Source: Urinicoccus timonensis
GTDB lineage: Bacteria > Bacillota > Clostridia > Tissierellales > Peptoniphilaceae
Length of the DNA stretch: 64,000 nt
Assembly: GCF_900232945.1 (NCBI RefSeq)
Contig: NZ_OCTU01000002.1
Location: 199,689 to 263,688, forward strand
Direction of reading: 5' to 3'
The stretch's first letter is position 1. The number at the start of each line of letters is the position of its first letter. A program made the translations under genes and the position numbers. The notes under the pieces were generated by a model. The model was not told the DNA's origin, did not search any database, and was given only the letters and a program-made list of their open reading frames with translations. Positions 41,246 through 51,391 of this stretch are shown one piece after another.

Positions 41246-42730
41246 ATGTCTAAGCCAGATATTAAACTAGATAAAGAATATAAACTCTTCATTGGAGGAG
41301 AATTTGTGGAAGCAGAAAATGGCGAAACCCTTGCTAGCTATTGCCCAGCTGATGGGGAGCTTTTAGCCCATATTGCCCAGGCTAGCCAGGCCGATGTAGA
41401 CAAGGCTGTTGAAGCAGCCTGGGAGGGCTTCAAAGAATATAAGAAGACCACAAGCTATGAGCGGGCGGCCATTTTAAATAAGATTGCCGATATTATTGAC
41501 GAAAATCGCGACCACCTGGCCATGGTGGAAAGCTTGGACAATGGGAAACCCATCCGGGAAACCAGGGCTGTGGACATTCCCTTGGCTTCGGAACACTTCC
41601 GTTATTTTGCCGGGGCCATTTTAGCTGAAGAAGGAACAGCCAATGCTATTGACGAAAACACCCTGTCCATTGTCTTACGGGAACCCTTGGGGGTTGTGGG
41701 GCAAATTATTCCCTGGAACTTCCCCTTCCTCATGGCTGCCTGGAAGCTGTCTCCAGCCCTAGCTGCCGGAGATGCTGTGGTGATGAAGCCATCCTCCACT
41801 ACTTCCTTGTCTCTCTTGGAATTGATGAAGCTCATTAAGGATGTTGTGCCCAAGGGGGTTATCAATATCGTCACCGGGTCTGGATCCAAGTCTGGCCAAT
41901 ACCTCTTGGACCACGATAACCTGTCCAAGCTAGCCTTTACTGGATCTACAGAAGTGGGCTATAAGATTGCTGATGCAGCGGCCAAGAACCTAATTCCGGC
42001 AACCCTGGAATTGGGAGGCAAGTCTGCCAACATCTTCTTTGACGACTGCGACCTAGACCTGGCCATTGACGGCTTGGCTATGGGGATTTTATTCAACCAA
42101 GGACAAGTTTGTTGTGCAGGATCCAGGGTCTTTGTCCAAGAGGGCATTTACGACGAATTTGTCGAAAGGGCTGTTGAAAAGTTCAGCAAAATCAAGGTGG
42201 GCCTTCCCTGGGAAGAAGACACCCAAATTGGGGCCCAAGTCAACCGGTCCCAAAGAGAAAAGGTCTTGGGCTATATAGACCTGGCCAAGAAGGAAGGGGC
42301 CCAAGTAGCTGTTGGGGGCGAAAAATCTTGTGAAAATGGCCTGGAAAAAGGTTACTTCACCATGCCTACCCTGATAACCCAGGTGAAAAATGACATGACT
42401 GTGGCCCAGGAAGAAATTTTTGGACCTGTGGCTGTCGTGATTCCCTTTAAGGATGAAGAAGAAGTTGTAGCTATGGCCAATAATTCAGACTATGGCCTTG
42501 GAGGCGCTGTCTGGACTCGGAACATCAACCGGGCCCTTCGGGTAGCTCGGGCTGTTGAAACTGGAAGAATGTGGGTTAACACCTACAACCAACTACCGGC
42601 GGGAGCTCCCTTTGGTGGCTACAAGAAATCCGGTATCGGACGGGAAAACCACAAGATGATGTTGGATGCTTATTCCCAAGTGAAAAACATCTTTATCAAC
42701 ACATCGGAAAAACCCTCCGGTCTCTATTAA
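41246..42730 (+). CDS. NAD(P)-dependent aldehyde dehydrogenase
   Basis: 494 residues. The catalytic cysteine is in NQGQVCCAGSRVFVQ near 285; the general-base glutamate in LELGGKSANIFFDDC near 250; the cofactor loop is FTGSTEVGYK. It oxidises aldehydes to acids; the substrate cannot be told. The ATG at 41246 (MSKPDIKL) is chosen for family length and the AGAGGTAG upstream; an ATG 51 bases earlier also has an SD-like GAGGG. Single gene with its own terminator. Confidence 0.92.
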   Translation: MSKPDIKLDKEYKLFIGGEFVEAENGETLASYCPADGELLAHIAQASQADVDKAVEAAWEGFKEYKKTTSYERAAILNKIADIIDENRDHLAMVESLDNGKPIRETRAVDIPLASEHFRYFAGAILAEEGTANAIDENTLSIVLREPLGVVGQIIPWNFPFLMAAWKLSPALAAGDAVVMKPSSTTSLSLLELMKLIKDVVPKGVINIVTGSGSKSGQYLLDHDNLSKLAFTGSTEVGYKIADAAAKNLIPATLELGGKSANIFFDDCDLDLAIDGLAMGILFNQGQVCCAGSRVFVQEGIYDEFVERAVEKFSKIKVGLPWEEDTQIGAQVNRSQREKVLGYIDLAKKEGAQVAVGGEKSCENGLEKGYFTMPTLITQVKNDMTVAQEEIFGPVAVVIPFKDEEEVVAMANNSDYGLGGAVWTRNINRALRVARAVETGRMWVNTYNQLPAGAPFGGYKKSGIGRENHKMMLDAYSQVKNIFINTSEKPSGLY

Positions 42731-42736
42731 GAAGAA

Positions 42737-42766
42737 AAGGACCAGTCTTAGGCTGGTCTTTTTTTA
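42737..42766 (+). terminator. Intrinsic terminator of the aldehyde dehydrogenase gene
   Basis: GACCAG and CTGGTC pair around TCTTAGG, extended by AAAAG/TTTTT pairs, followed by a T-run. Confidence 0.85.
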
Positions 42767-42859
42767 TTGGGAAAAGTAATTTCCTGGCTGAGCGGGTCTT
42801 AAAAAAGGCCCTATCTTTGCTAGATTTTATCCTAAAATCCAAGGCAAGGCCTGGTGACT

Positions 42860-42870
42860 TATGGTATAAT
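42860..42870 (+). promoter_or_regulatory. Extended -10 promoter of the tcdA-pcrA-ligA-gatCAB operon
   Basis: TATGGTATAAT, 26 bases before the tcdA start codon; no -35 seen. Confidence 0.65.
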
Positions 42871-42895
42871 TAATAAGATATAGACAGGAGGAAGT

Positions 42896-43606
42896 ATGGA
42901 TACAATTCGCAGCCAAATGGTCATTGGGAAAAAAGCCCAAGAGGCCCTAAAAGACAAAAAAGTTTTAATTTTTGGCCTCGGTGGAGTGGGGGGAGCCTGC
43001 CTGGAAGCCCTGGCCCGGTTAAGTGTGGGTCACTTTACCCTGGTGGATGGAGATGTCTTTGATTCAAGCAACCTCAACCGGCAAATTTTGGCTACGGAAA
43101 AAACCCTAGGGAGGTCTAAGGTCCAGGTGGCCAAGGAAAGGGTCCTGGATATTAACCCCCAGGCCCAGGTCCAAGTCCATGACATGATGTTAAAAGAGGA
43201 CTTTTCTCTTTTTAAAGACTCCTATGATGGGGTGGTGGATTGTATTGACGATGTTGGGGCCAAGATTGCCCTCTATGGTTTTGCCCAGGAAAGGGGATTT
43301 TTTCTCCTGTCCTCTATGGGGATGGGAAACAAGTGCCATCCCGAAAAGATCCAAGTGTCCAGCCTCTATAAGACCCAGGTAGACCCCCTGGCCCGGGTCC
43401 TGCGTAGGAAGTGCAAGGAGGCGGGGATTAAAGATTTTCCTGTGGTTTTTTCCCAGGAAAGCCCCCAAAGGTCGGAGGATTTTCCCAAGACGTCCAAGCC
43501 GGGAAGCCTGTCTTTTGTACCTCCAGTGGCGGGATATTTTTTAGCCAGCATCCTCTTGAACCATTGGATGGAAGAATTGAAGCAAACAGATGAAAGTGAA
43601 GGATAA
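42896..43606 (+). CDS. tcdA: tRNA threonylcarbamoyladenosine dehydratase (ThiF/E1-like)
   Basis: 236 residues. The ATP-binding VLIFGLGGVGGACLEALARL lies near residue 24, followed by LVDGDVFDSSNLNRQI with the conserved asparagine-arginine pair and VVDCIDDVGAKIAL. TcdA cyclises t6A to ct6A on tRNAs. AGGAGG precedes the ATG. First of six genes. Confidence 0.9.
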   Translation: MDTIRSQMVIGKKAQEALKDKKVLIFGLGGVGGACLEALARLSVGHFTLVDGDVFDSSNLNRQILATEKTLGRSKVQVAKERVLDINPQAQVQVHDMMLKEDFSLFKDSYDGVVDCIDDVGAKIALYGFAQERGFFLLSSMGMGNKCHPEKIQVSSLYKTQVDPLARVLRRKCKEAGIKDFPVVFSQESPQRSEDFPKTSKPGSLSFVPPVAGYFLASILLNHWMEELKQTDESEG

Positions 43607-43607
43607 G

Positions 43608-45836
43608 ATGAGCCAAATTGATTCATTAAATAAAGAGCAAAAAGAAGCTGTTTTACAAACCCAGGGTCCCCTTTTGATCCTGGCGGGAGCTGGGTCTGGA
43701 AAGACCAAGACCGTAACCCAAAAAATCGCCTATTTAATCCAAGAAAAGGGGGTTAGCCCCTATGAAATTTTGGCCTTTACTTTTACCAATAAGGCAGCCA
43801 AGGAGATGAAGGACCGGGTGGAGGCCCTTTTGGACTCTTCTGTCCAAGGACTTTGGATTGGGACCTTCCACTCCATCTGCGTCCGGATCTTAAGACGCTA
43901 CCACGACCGGCTGGGTTTTGATAGCCAGTTCTCCATCTATGACCGGTCGGACCAATTGAGGGCCGTCAAGGAAACGGTCAAGGAGATGAACCTGGCCAAG
44001 GACTTGTTTAAGGAAAAGTCCATCCTGGCAGCCATTAACCAATACAAGAACCAAGGAATCATGGTCCGGGACCTAGACCCTAGGGCCAGTGGCAATTTTT
44101 ATGATGAGAAGGTCATTGAAATCTACCAGGCCTACCAAAAGAAATTAAGAGAAAATAATGCCATGGACTTTGACGACATCCTCCTCTATACGGTCCAACT
44201 TTTAAAGGAGGACCAGGAGGTTCGGTCCTACTACCAATTTCACTTTAACTACATCTTTGTAGACGAATACCAGGACACCAACGCCACCCAATACCAGCTT
44301 ATCCAGCTGCTTTGCCAGCCCAACCCCAACCTAACCGTAGTGGGGGACAATGACCAGTCCATTTACGCCTGGCGGGGGGCGGATATTTCCAATATTTTAA
44401 ACTTTGAAAAGGACTTTCCCCAGGCCAAGGTCATCCTCTTGGAACAAAACTACCGGTCCACGAAAAATATCCTGTCCATAGCCAACAAGGTGATTTCCAA
44501 CAACCCCAAGAGAAGGGATAAGAAGCTTTGGACGGACCTGGAAGAGGGCCACTTGGTGGAATACAGGGAATACAACCACTCCCAAGAAGAAAACAAGGAC
44601 GTGGTCAACCAAATCATCCAAAGACACAACAAGGGCCATTCTTTTTCAGACATGGCCATCCTCTACCGGACCAATGCTCAATCTCGGGGCTTTGAAGAAT
44701 ACTTAATCCAAGAGGGAATCCCCTACAAGGTGGTAGGGGGCCTAAAGTTCTATGACCGCAAGGAGGTCAAGGACGTTTTGGCCTATATGACTCTTTTGGC
44801 CAACCCTCAAGACGACCTGTCCCTGACCCGGGTCATCAATGTTCCCAAAAGGGGGATTGGAGAATCCACCCTGGACCAATTAAGGAGCCTGGCCAGCCAA
44901 GAAAATAAGTCCATCTTCCAGGTCATGGAGGACCTGGTTGAAGATGACCAAACCAAGATTCGGGCTAGGAAAAATATAGAAAAATTTGTCCAGCTGGTCC
45001 ACCTCCTCCAAGAAAAGGCCAAGAACTTGACCATTTCTGAAATCATGGAGGCGGTCATTTACGAAAGCCAGTACCTGGAAAGTCTCAAGGAAGAAAACAC
45101 CCTGGAGTCCAGAAACCGGATCGACAATATCCAGGAATTAGTGACGGCCGGCCAAAGCTATGAAAAGGAAAATCCTGAAGATGGTCTGGAGGAATTTTTA
45201 ACCTCCCTGTCCCTCTTATCCGACGTGGACAAGACCGACGAAAGCCAAGGCAGTGTCCAATTAATGACGGTCCATGCAGCCAAGGGTCTGGAATTTCCCC
45301 TGGTCTTTTTGGTGGGGATGGAAGAGAGGGTCTTCCCTTCAGCCATGAGCCTAGAAGAAGACGAGGACAATGTGGAAGAAGAAAGACGGCTTTGCTATGT
45401 GGCCATTACCCGGGCCAAGGAAGAACTCTACATCTCATCGGCCAGGAACCGGACCATGTATGGAAAAACCGTCATCAACCGTCCCAGCCGTTTTATCGAT
45501 GAAATGGGCCAAGACCTAAACCGGGTCCAAGCCTACAATACCTATAGGGAAAGCCAAGAAGTTCCTTCTGGTCGGTCCAGCTACCTCCAAGTTTCCAAAT
45601 ACAAGGGAGAGGGAGCCAGCTACCAAAGAGGGCCCAAGAAGGACCCGGCCTACCAATCCAAGACCAAGGAAGACATCCGGATTGGATCCAAGGTCCGCCA
45701 CAAGAAGTTTGGCCAGGGCATGGTGGTTTCCCTCCAAGCCAAGGGCCAGGATACGGAAGTCGTTATCTCTTTTGAAGGCAAGGGCCTGAAGAAGCTCCTG
45801 CTTTCCTTTGCCCCTATAGAGGTGGTGAAATCATGA
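43608..45836 (+). CDS. pcrA: ATP-dependent DNA helicase PcrA/UvrD
   Basis: 742 residues, usual length. Motif I LAGAGSGKTKTV, motif Ia FTFTNKAAKEMK, motif II VDEYQDTN, motif III VVGDNDQSIYAWRGA, motif IV NYRST, motif V VQLMTVHAAKGLEF and motif VI YVAITRAKEEL are all present. The C-terminal 50 residues form the GSKVRHKKFGQGMVV tudor-like domain that contacts RNA polymerase. The ATG at 43608 is preferred (GAAGG five bases upstream) over the ATG at 43590. Confidence 0.95.
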   Translation: MSQIDSLNKEQKEAVLQTQGPLLILAGAGSGKTKTVTQKIAYLIQEKGVSPYEILAFTFTNKAAKEMKDRVEALLDSSVQGLWIGTFHSICVRILRRYHDRLGFDSQFSIYDRSDQLRAVKETVKEMNLAKDLFKEKSILAAINQYKNQGIMVRDLDPRASGNFYDEKVIEIYQAYQKKLRENNAMDFDDILLYTVQLLKEDQEVRSYYQFHFNYIFVDEYQDTNATQYQLIQLLCQPNPNLTVVGDNDQSIYAWRGADISNILNFEKDFPQAKVILLEQNYRSTKNILSIANKVISNNPKRRDKKLWTDLEEGHLVEYREYNHSQEENKDVVNQIIQRHNKGHSFSDMAILYRTNAQSRGFEEYLIQEGIPYKVVGGLKFYDRKEVKDVLAYMTLLANPQDDLSLTRVINVPKRGIGESTLDQLRSLASQENKSIFQVMEDLVEDDQTKIRARKNIEKFVQLVHLLQEKAKNLTISEIMEAVIYESQYLESLKEENTLESRNRIDNIQELVTAGQSYEKENPEDGLEEFLTSLSLLSDVDKTDESQGSVQLMTVHAAKGLEFPLVFLVGMEERVFPSAMSLEEDEDNVEEERRLCYVAITRAKEELYISSARNRTMYGKTVINRPSRFIDEMGQDLNRVQAYNTYRESQEVPSGRSSYLQVSKYKGEGASYQRGPKKDPAYQSKTKEDIRIGSKVRHKKFGQGMVVSLQAKGQDTEVVISFEGKGLKKLLLSFAPIEVVKS

Positions 45837-47803
45837 CCATGGAAGAAATGGTGGCGACCCTGAACAAGTGGTCCCACGCCTACTACACCCTGGACCAGCC
45901 CCTGGTCAGTGACGGAGAATACGACCGTCTTTACGACCGCTTGGTCCAAGAGGAAAAAGAAACAGGACGAGTCCTGGCAGATAGCCCCAGCCTCAGGGTA
46001 GGGGACAAAATTCTGGAGGACTTTCAAAAATACACCCACCGGGGCCAGCTCTATTCCCTGGACAAGGCCCAGACCTTTGAGGCCTTGGAGGCCTGGGAGA
46101 GCCGGAACAGAAAATTATTAGAAGAAGCCGGCTACCAAAAAGAACCAGGCTATGTAGTGGAATTAAAATTTGACGGCCTGACCATTAATGTCACCTATGA
46201 AGATGGGATTTTAACCCATGCTGCCACCCGGGGCAATGGCCAGGTAGGGGAAGAAATCCTGGAACAAATCCGCCGGATTCCCTCCATCCCCCTGTCCATT
46301 GACAACCGGGAGACCCTGGAGATTCAAGGGGAGGGCTTGATGCCCCTAAAGGCTTTGGAAGACTACAACAAGACAGCCCAAGAGCCTTTGAAAAATGCAA
46401 GAAATGCCGCTGCCGGAGCCCTGAGGAACCTGGATCCCAATGTGGTCAAGGAAAGGAAGCTCACAGCTTATTTTTACAATATCGGCTACAAGACCGGACC
46501 CGGATTTTCCACAGACCTGGAAATGAAGGAAGAAATCCGGAGTCTAGGCTTGAAGGTCCATCCCTTTATCCACTTGGAAAAATCCCTGGAGGGGGTTTTT
46601 GAAAGGATTAACCAGGTCGAAGGCTTCCGGAAGGACCTAGATGTTCTCATTGACGGAGTGGTGGTTAAGATCAACGACATGGGAGCCCGGGAAGTTTTAG
46701 GTTTTACCAACAAATTTCCCCGCTGGGCCATTGCCTATAAATTTGCCGCCAAGGAGGCTACCAGCATCTTGAGAGAGGTCCATTGGAATGTGGGCCGGAC
46801 GGGCAAGGTTACTCCTACGGCGGAATTCGACCCAGTGGATATTGAAGGGGTCACCATCCGTCGGGCCACCCTGAACAACTATGACGATATTTTAAGAAAA
46901 AAAGTGGAAATCGGAGCCCGAATCCTCCTAAGGCGGAGCAATGACGTGATTCCAGAAATCATGGGAGTCCTGCCTTCGGAAGGTCCCAAGGAGAAAATTC
47001 AAAAACCCAGCCACTGCCCCTACTGCCATGCAGAAATCGTCCAAGAAGGGGTCCACATCTTCTGTCCCAACTCCCTGTCTTGCCAGCCCCAACTCTTGGC
47101 CAAGATGAAGCACTTTTGCTCCCGGGGAGCCATGAATATCGAAGGCCTGTCAGAAAAGACCCTGGCCAAACTCATGACAGAAAAAAATATCCAGTCCATT
47201 GGGGACCTTTACGATTTAAACTTCCAAGACTTCCGGTCCATGGAGGGCTTTGGAGATAAGAGGTCCAAGCAACTGATTGAGGCCATTGAAGCCAGTAAAA
47301 CCCCCGATTTGGCCAACTTTATCTTTGCCCTGGGCATTGGTCAAGTGGGAGCCAAGGGGGCCCAGGACTTGGCCCAGGCCTTTGGGTCCTTTGAAGCCCT
47401 AAGAAGGGCCAGCCAAGAAGACATCCTGGCTGTACCCGATATGGGACCTGTAACGGCCCGGGAACTGGTGACCTTTTTCCATGACCCGGAAATCATCAAG
47501 GAGCTGGACCACTTAAAGGCTTCCGGTGTCCAAGTCCAAGACTTTAAGGCCAGCCAAAAAGAACAGATTTTTGCCGGCAAGACCTTTGTCTTAACGGGGG
47601 CCCTGTCCAGGAAACGCAGCCAGGTGGAAGAAGAAATTCGAAGCTTGGGAGGCAAGACCAGCTCATCGGTCAGCAAGAATACCGACTATGTCTTGGCTGG
47701 AGAAAAGGCCGGATCCAAGGCCCAACAAGCCCAAAAATTGGGAGTGGCCATCATCAGTGAAGAGGACTATAAAGAAATGCTCAATAAAGGAGTAGGAAAA
47801 TGA
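45833..47803 (+). CDS. ligA: NAD-dependent DNA ligase LigA
   Basis: 656 residues. The adenylated lysine is in ELKFDGLTINVTYEDG near residue 112. The N-terminal Ia domain has YDRLYDRL. A C4 zinc finger (CPYCHAEI ... FCPNSLSCQ) lies near 395-418, then helix-hairpin-helix repeats and a C-terminal BRCT domain (about 585-656, GKTFVLTGALSRKRSQVEEEI). pcrA-ligA pairing is common. Overlaps both neighbours by four bases. Confidence 0.95.
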   Translation: MTMEEMVATLNKWSHAYYTLDQPLVSDGEYDRLYDRLVQEEKETGRVLADSPSLRVGDKILEDFQKYTHRGQLYSLDKAQTFEALEAWESRNRKLLEEAGYQKEPGYVVELKFDGLTINVTYEDGILTHAATRGNGQVGEEILEQIRRIPSIPLSIDNRETLEIQGEGLMPLKALEDYNKTAQEPLKNARNAAAGALRNLDPNVVKERKLTAYFYNIGYKTGPGFSTDLEMKEEIRSLGLKVHPFIHLEKSLEGVFERINQVEGFRKDLDVLIDGVVVKINDMGAREVLGFTNKFPRWAIAYKFAAKEATSILREVHWNVGRTGKVTPTAEFDPVDIEGVTIRRATLNNYDDILRKKVEIGARILLRRSNDVIPEIMGVLPSEGPKEKIQKPSHCPYCHAEIVQEGVHIFCPNSLSCQPQLLAKMKHFCSRGAMNIEGLSEKTLAKLMTEKNIQSIGDLYDLNFQDFRSMEGFGDKRSKQLIEAIEASKTPDLANFIFALGIGQVGAKGAQDLAQAFGSFEALRRASQEDILAVPDMGPVTARELVTFFHDPEIIKELDHLKASGVQVQDFKASQKEQIFAGKTFVLTGALSRKRSQVEEEIRSLGGKTSSSVSKNTDYVLAGEKAGSKAQQAQKLGVAIISEEDYKEMLNKGVGK

Positions 47804-48078
47804 AAAGAGATCAAATAAAACATATTGCCAACATTGCCAAGTTGGACTTTAGCGAGGAAGAACTGGCAAAATTTGCCGATTCTTTTTCTGAGACCATGGA
47901 CTTTGTGGACCAAATTCGCCAAGTGGCCACAGAAGATACAGAGACCTTCCAAGTCAATGAAATGGGTTCCCACCTCAGGGAAGACCAGGTCAAGGAGGGC
48001 TTAAACCAAGACCAGGCAACCCGAAACAGCGAGTCTGAAAAATACGGATACTTTGACATTATCCGTTATGTAGACTAG
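47800..48078 (+). CDS. gatC: Asp-tRNA(Asn)/Glu-tRNA(Gln) amidotransferase subunit GatC
   Basis: 92 residues. IKHIANIAKLDFSEEELAKF is the GatC signature; the C-terminus ends with the GYFDIIRYVD strand. It stabilises the GatA-GatB complex. Four-base overlap with ligA; gatA follows after eight bases behind AGGAGG. Confidence 0.93.
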   Translation: MKRDQIKHIANIAKLDFSEEELAKFADSFSETMDFVDQIRQVATEDTETFQVNEMGSHLREDQVKEGLNQDQATRNSESEKYGYFDIIRYVD

Positions 48079-48086
48079 GAGGAAGT

Positions 48087-49517
48087 ATGGAAAAGATTAC
48101 ATCTGTAAACCAACTGATTGAAAAATATAAAAGTGGTCAATTGACAGTAACAGACTACATTCAAGGTCTCCTGGAAGAAATCAAGGAAAAGAACAAGGAC
48201 ACCAATGCCTATATTACCATTACAGAAGACCTGGCCCTGGAAACGGCCAAGCGCCTGGACCAAAAGTTGAAAAACAAGGAAGACCTGGGAGCCCTATTTG
48301 GGGTACCCGTATCCATCAAGGACAACATTGCCGTTAAAGACATCAAGATGACTTGTGCTTCTCGGATGTTGGAAGACTTTGTGCCACCCTACCAAGCCAG
48401 TCTTGTAGACAAGATTTTGGCCCAAGATGCTGTGATTATTGGAAAGACCAACCTGGACGAATTTGCCATGGGGTCCTCCACGAAAAATTCCTATTTCGGC
48501 GTGACCAAAAACCCCTTGGATTCCACCAGGGTGGCCGGAGGGTCCAGTGGTGGAGCTGGAGCTTCTGTGGCTATGGATTCCTGCCTCTTGGCTGTGGGAA
48601 CCGACACCGGAGGAAGTGTCCGTCAACCGGCGACTTTTTGCGGTCTTCCAGGGATGAAACCCTCCTACGGGTCCATCTCCCGGTCAGGAGTTGCCTCCAT
48701 GGCCAACACCTTTGACCAACCCGGAGTCATTGGAAAAAATATAGATGACATGGCCCTTTTATTGGATATCATGCAAGGAGCTGACGAAAAGGATGCAACA
48801 GCCCTAGGCAATGACTCCTTTAAAAAGATGGAAGACATTGACCTGTCCAAGATGAAGATTGCTGTGGCTGATTGTCATATGGATATGGAAATGGATCCAG
48901 ACGTCAAAAAGGCCTTTGAAGAAGTTTTAGACAAGCTCAAGGAAAAGGGAGCCCAAGTGGACCGGGTAGAAACAAAAAATCTCCAACACGCCATTATCGT
49001 CTACCATATCCTGGTGAATGGGGAAATTGCCCCTAACATGAGTCGCTATGACGGTCTACGTTTTGGCCACCGGGCAAAGGACTATTCTGACATCAACGAA
49101 CTCTTTACCCGGTCTCGGAGTGAAGGTTTTGGAGATGAAGTCAAGCGCCGGATTATGATTGGAACCCATATCCTGTCTTTGGACCTGGCCAAGGAATACT
49201 ATGACAAGGCCCTGCAAGTCCGGCATGGAATTATGGACGACTACAAGAAGATCTTCCAAGACTATGATGTAGTTTTGTCCCCAACCTACCCGGTTAAGCC
49301 CTATCTCATTGACCAAGAAATGACCCCGGTGGAAATCTACAGTGCAGACCTGTGTACTGTTCCGGTAAATATTGCCGGTCTACCAGCAGTGTCTGTTCCC
49401 TATCCTCTAGGAGATGGACTCTATATGGGCCTACAATTTACAAGTGACCACTTTAAGGATAATGTATGTCTTTCTTACGGAAAGGCCTTGGAAGGGATGA
49501 TAAAAAATGACCTATAG
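48087..49517 (+). CDS. gatA: Asp-tRNA(Asn)/Glu-tRNA(Gln) amidotransferase subunit GatA
   Basis: 476 residues. The amidase Ser-Ser-Lys triad is visible: lysine in VPVSIKDNIAV, serines in GGSSGGAGASVA and DTGGSVRQPA. It frees ammonia from glutamine. Overlaps gatB by 11 bases. Confidence 0.95.
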   Translation: MEKITSVNQLIEKYKSGQLTVTDYIQGLLEEIKEKNKDTNAYITITEDLALETAKRLDQKLKNKEDLGALFGVPVSIKDNIAVKDIKMTCASRMLEDFVPPYQASLVDKILAQDAVIIGKTNLDEFAMGSSTKNSYFGVTKNPLDSTRVAGGSSGGAGASVAMDSCLLAVGTDTGGSVRQPATFCGLPGMKPSYGSISRSGVASMANTFDQPGVIGKNIDDMALLLDIMQGADEKDATALGNDSFKKMEDIDLSKMKIAVADCHMDMEMDPDVKKAFEEVLDKLKEKGAQVDRVETKNLQHAIIVYHILVNGEIAPNMSRYDGLRFGHRAKDYSDINELFTRSRSEGFGDEVKRRIMIGTHILSLDLAKEYYDKALQVRHGIMDDYKKIFQDYDVVLSPTYPVKPYLIDQEMTPVEIYSADLCTVPVNIAGLPAVSVPYPLGDGLYMGLQFTSDHFKDNVCLSYGKALEGMIKNDL

Positions 49518-50931
49518 AACCATTGTCGGCCTGGAAATTCACGTGGAATTGTCCACCAAGACCAAGGCTTTTTGCGGATGTGAAAATAAGTACGGGGGAG
49601 AACCCAACACCCGGGTTTGCCCAGTTTGCCTGGGGATGCCAGGAGCCTTACCCGTTTTAAACAAGGAAGTTGTGGAATATGCAGCTATGGCTGGAAAGGC
49701 CTTTAACTGCACCATCCATGAAAAAAGTGTCTTTGAACGGAAGAACTACTTTTACCCCGACCTGGTTAAGGGCTACCAATTGACCCAAAACCAACATGCC
49801 CTTTGCAATGACGGCTATGTGGAAATTGACACAGAAGAGGGTAAGAAAAAAATCGGTATCCACCAAATTCAAATTGAAGAAGATACAGGAAAGGCCCTCC
49901 ACTCAGACGACCGAGATACACTTATGGACTACAACCGCTGTGGTGTTCCCCTGATTGAAATCGTAACAGAACCAGACATGTCCTCCAGTGATGAAGCCAA
50001 GGCCTTCTTGGAAGCGGTTCGGTCTAGCCTTCGCTACCTGGAGATTTCAGACTGTAAGATGGAAGAAGGATCCATGCGGTGTGATGTCAACATCAACGTG
50101 GAAAACCTGGAAACAGGCCAACGCTCAGCCATAGCAGAAGTGAAAAATCTCAACTCTTTTCGGGCTGTAGGTCGGGCCATTGACTTCGAAACCCAAAGAC
50201 AAATCGACCTGATGGAAGCTGGGGGAGAAGAAAAGAAAACTACCCGCCGCTGGGATGACGTCAAGACAGAAACGGTCATCATGCGGGTGAAATATACAGA
50301 AAATGACTACCGTTTTGTTCCTGAAGGGGACCTACCCCCTCTCTATGTGGAACAGGACTGGTTGGACAAGATTGTAGACCGGATGCCGGAGCTACCCAAG
50401 GCAAAGATGGACCGTTTTATCAAGGACTACAAGTTACCAGATTACGATGCCCAAGTCTTGACATCCTCTAAGGAATTGGCCCAATACTATGAAGACTTGG
50501 CCAAGGACTTTGACGACTACAACATGCTTTCTAACTGGATTATGGGTGAAGTCCTTCGTCGGGTAAACCTGGAAGAAGGCTTTGACCTGCCCTTCCCAGG
50601 CCAAGACCTTCTTGACCTCTTAAAGATGGTCAAGGAAGGCAAGATCAACAACAATGCCGGGAAAAAAGTCCTAAGAGCCATGTTTGAAGAAGGGGGCAAG
50701 CCCCAAGACCTGGTAGAAAAAATGGGCCTTTTACAAATGCAAGACAGCTCTGCCATGGAATCTTTTGTGGACCAAGTCCTGGCTGAAAACCCCGAAAGTG
50801 TGGACCAAATCAAGGCCGGCAAGGACCGGGTCCTGGGCTTTTTAGTAGGCCAGGTCATGAAAAAATCCAAGGGCAAGGCCAACCCCCAAGTGGTCAACCA
50901 ACTCTTGACAGAAAAAATCAAGGCCCTTTAA
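49507..50931 (+). CDS. gatB: Asp-tRNA(Asn)/Glu-tRNA(Gln) amidotransferase subunit GatB
   Basis: 474 residues. IVGLEIHVELSTKTKAFCGC opens the kinase-amidotransferase domain; NYFYPDLVKGYQLTQ, DYNRCGVPLIEIVTEPDM and MRCDVNINV follow. The C-terminal tRNA-recognition domain (YqeY-like) occupies the last 130 residues. It completes an intact GatCAB. A hairpin CCGGGT/ACCCGG follows but has no T-run. Confidence 0.95.
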   Translation: MTYRTIVGLEIHVELSTKTKAFCGCENKYGGEPNTRVCPVCLGMPGALPVLNKEVVEYAAMAGKAFNCTIHEKSVFERKNYFYPDLVKGYQLTQNQHALCNDGYVEIDTEEGKKKIGIHQIQIEEDTGKALHSDDRDTLMDYNRCGVPLIEIVTEPDMSSSDEAKAFLEAVRSSLRYLEISDCKMEEGSMRCDVNINVENLETGQRSAIAEVKNLNSFRAVGRAIDFETQRQIDLMEAGGEEKKTTRRWDDVKTETVIMRVKYTENDYRFVPEGDLPPLYVEQDWLDKIVDRMPELPKAKMDRFIKDYKLPDYDAQVLTSSKELAQYYEDLAKDFDDYNMLSNWIMGEVLRRVNLEEGFDLPFPGQDLLDLLKMVKEGKINNNAGKKVLRAMFEEGGKPQDLVEKMGLLQMQDSSAMESFVDQVLAENPESVDQIKAGKDRVLGFLVGQVMKKSKGKANPQVVNQLLTEKIKAL

Positions 50932-50974
50932 AATCCAAGCTGGCCGGGTTTAAAGACCCGGGAGCCTGGGAACT

Positions 50975-50985
50975 TATGCTATAAT
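50975..50985 (+). promoter_or_regulatory. Extended -10 promoter before the NusG-II/maf/mreC cluster
   Basis: TATGCTATAAT, 20 bases before the start codon of the next gene; no -35. Confidence 0.6.
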
Positions 50986-51004
50986 AAGGACATCGGAGGA
51001 ATTC

Positions 51005-51388
51005 ATGAAAAAGGGAGATAAGATTGTTCTCGCCTCGATTATCGTCATTAGCCTGGTCTTGTTTTTCTTGACCAGCCAGACCCTAAGAGAGGCCCAAAAC
51101 AAGTATGTCAGTGTCCAAATTTCTGGACGAGAGGTCCAAAAAATATCTCTGAAAAAGGAGAAGGAACTTAGGGAATACAACTTTAAAACCAAACTTGGGA
51201 CCAACAAGGTCTTGGTCAAAGACGGCAAGGTCTGGGTCCAAGAATCCAACTGTCCCGACCAGATTTGCGTCCATATGGCCCCCATTGAAAAGGTGGGGGA
51301 GACCATTATCTGCCTGCCCCATGAGTTTTTAGTGGAAATCAAGGCGGACAAGAAGGCCCCGGACGACTTAGACTTATTGTTGAGGTAG
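51005..51388 (+). CDS. NusG domain II-containing protein
   Basis: 127 residues. One N-terminal membrane segment (residues 7-25, IVLASIIVISLVLFFLTSQ), then a small beta domain with NKVLVKDGKVWVQESNCPDQ and ICVHMAPIEKVGETIICLP. These extracytoplasmic proteins share a fold with NusG domain II but are not elongation factors; they are usually encoded beside Gx transporter genes, as here. Role unknown. Confidence 0.82.
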   Translation: MKKGDKIVLASIIVISLVLFFLTSQTLREAQNKYVSVQISGREVQKISLKKEKELREYNFKTKLGTNKVLVKDGKVWVQESNCPDQICVHMAPIEKVGETIICLPHEFLVEIKADKKAPDDLDLLLR

Positions 51389-51391
51389 CCT

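Noticed and set aside
50940..50965. Terminator after gatB
   Set aside because: The CCGGGT/ACCCGG hairpin has no T-run, so it was not listed as an intrinsic terminator.
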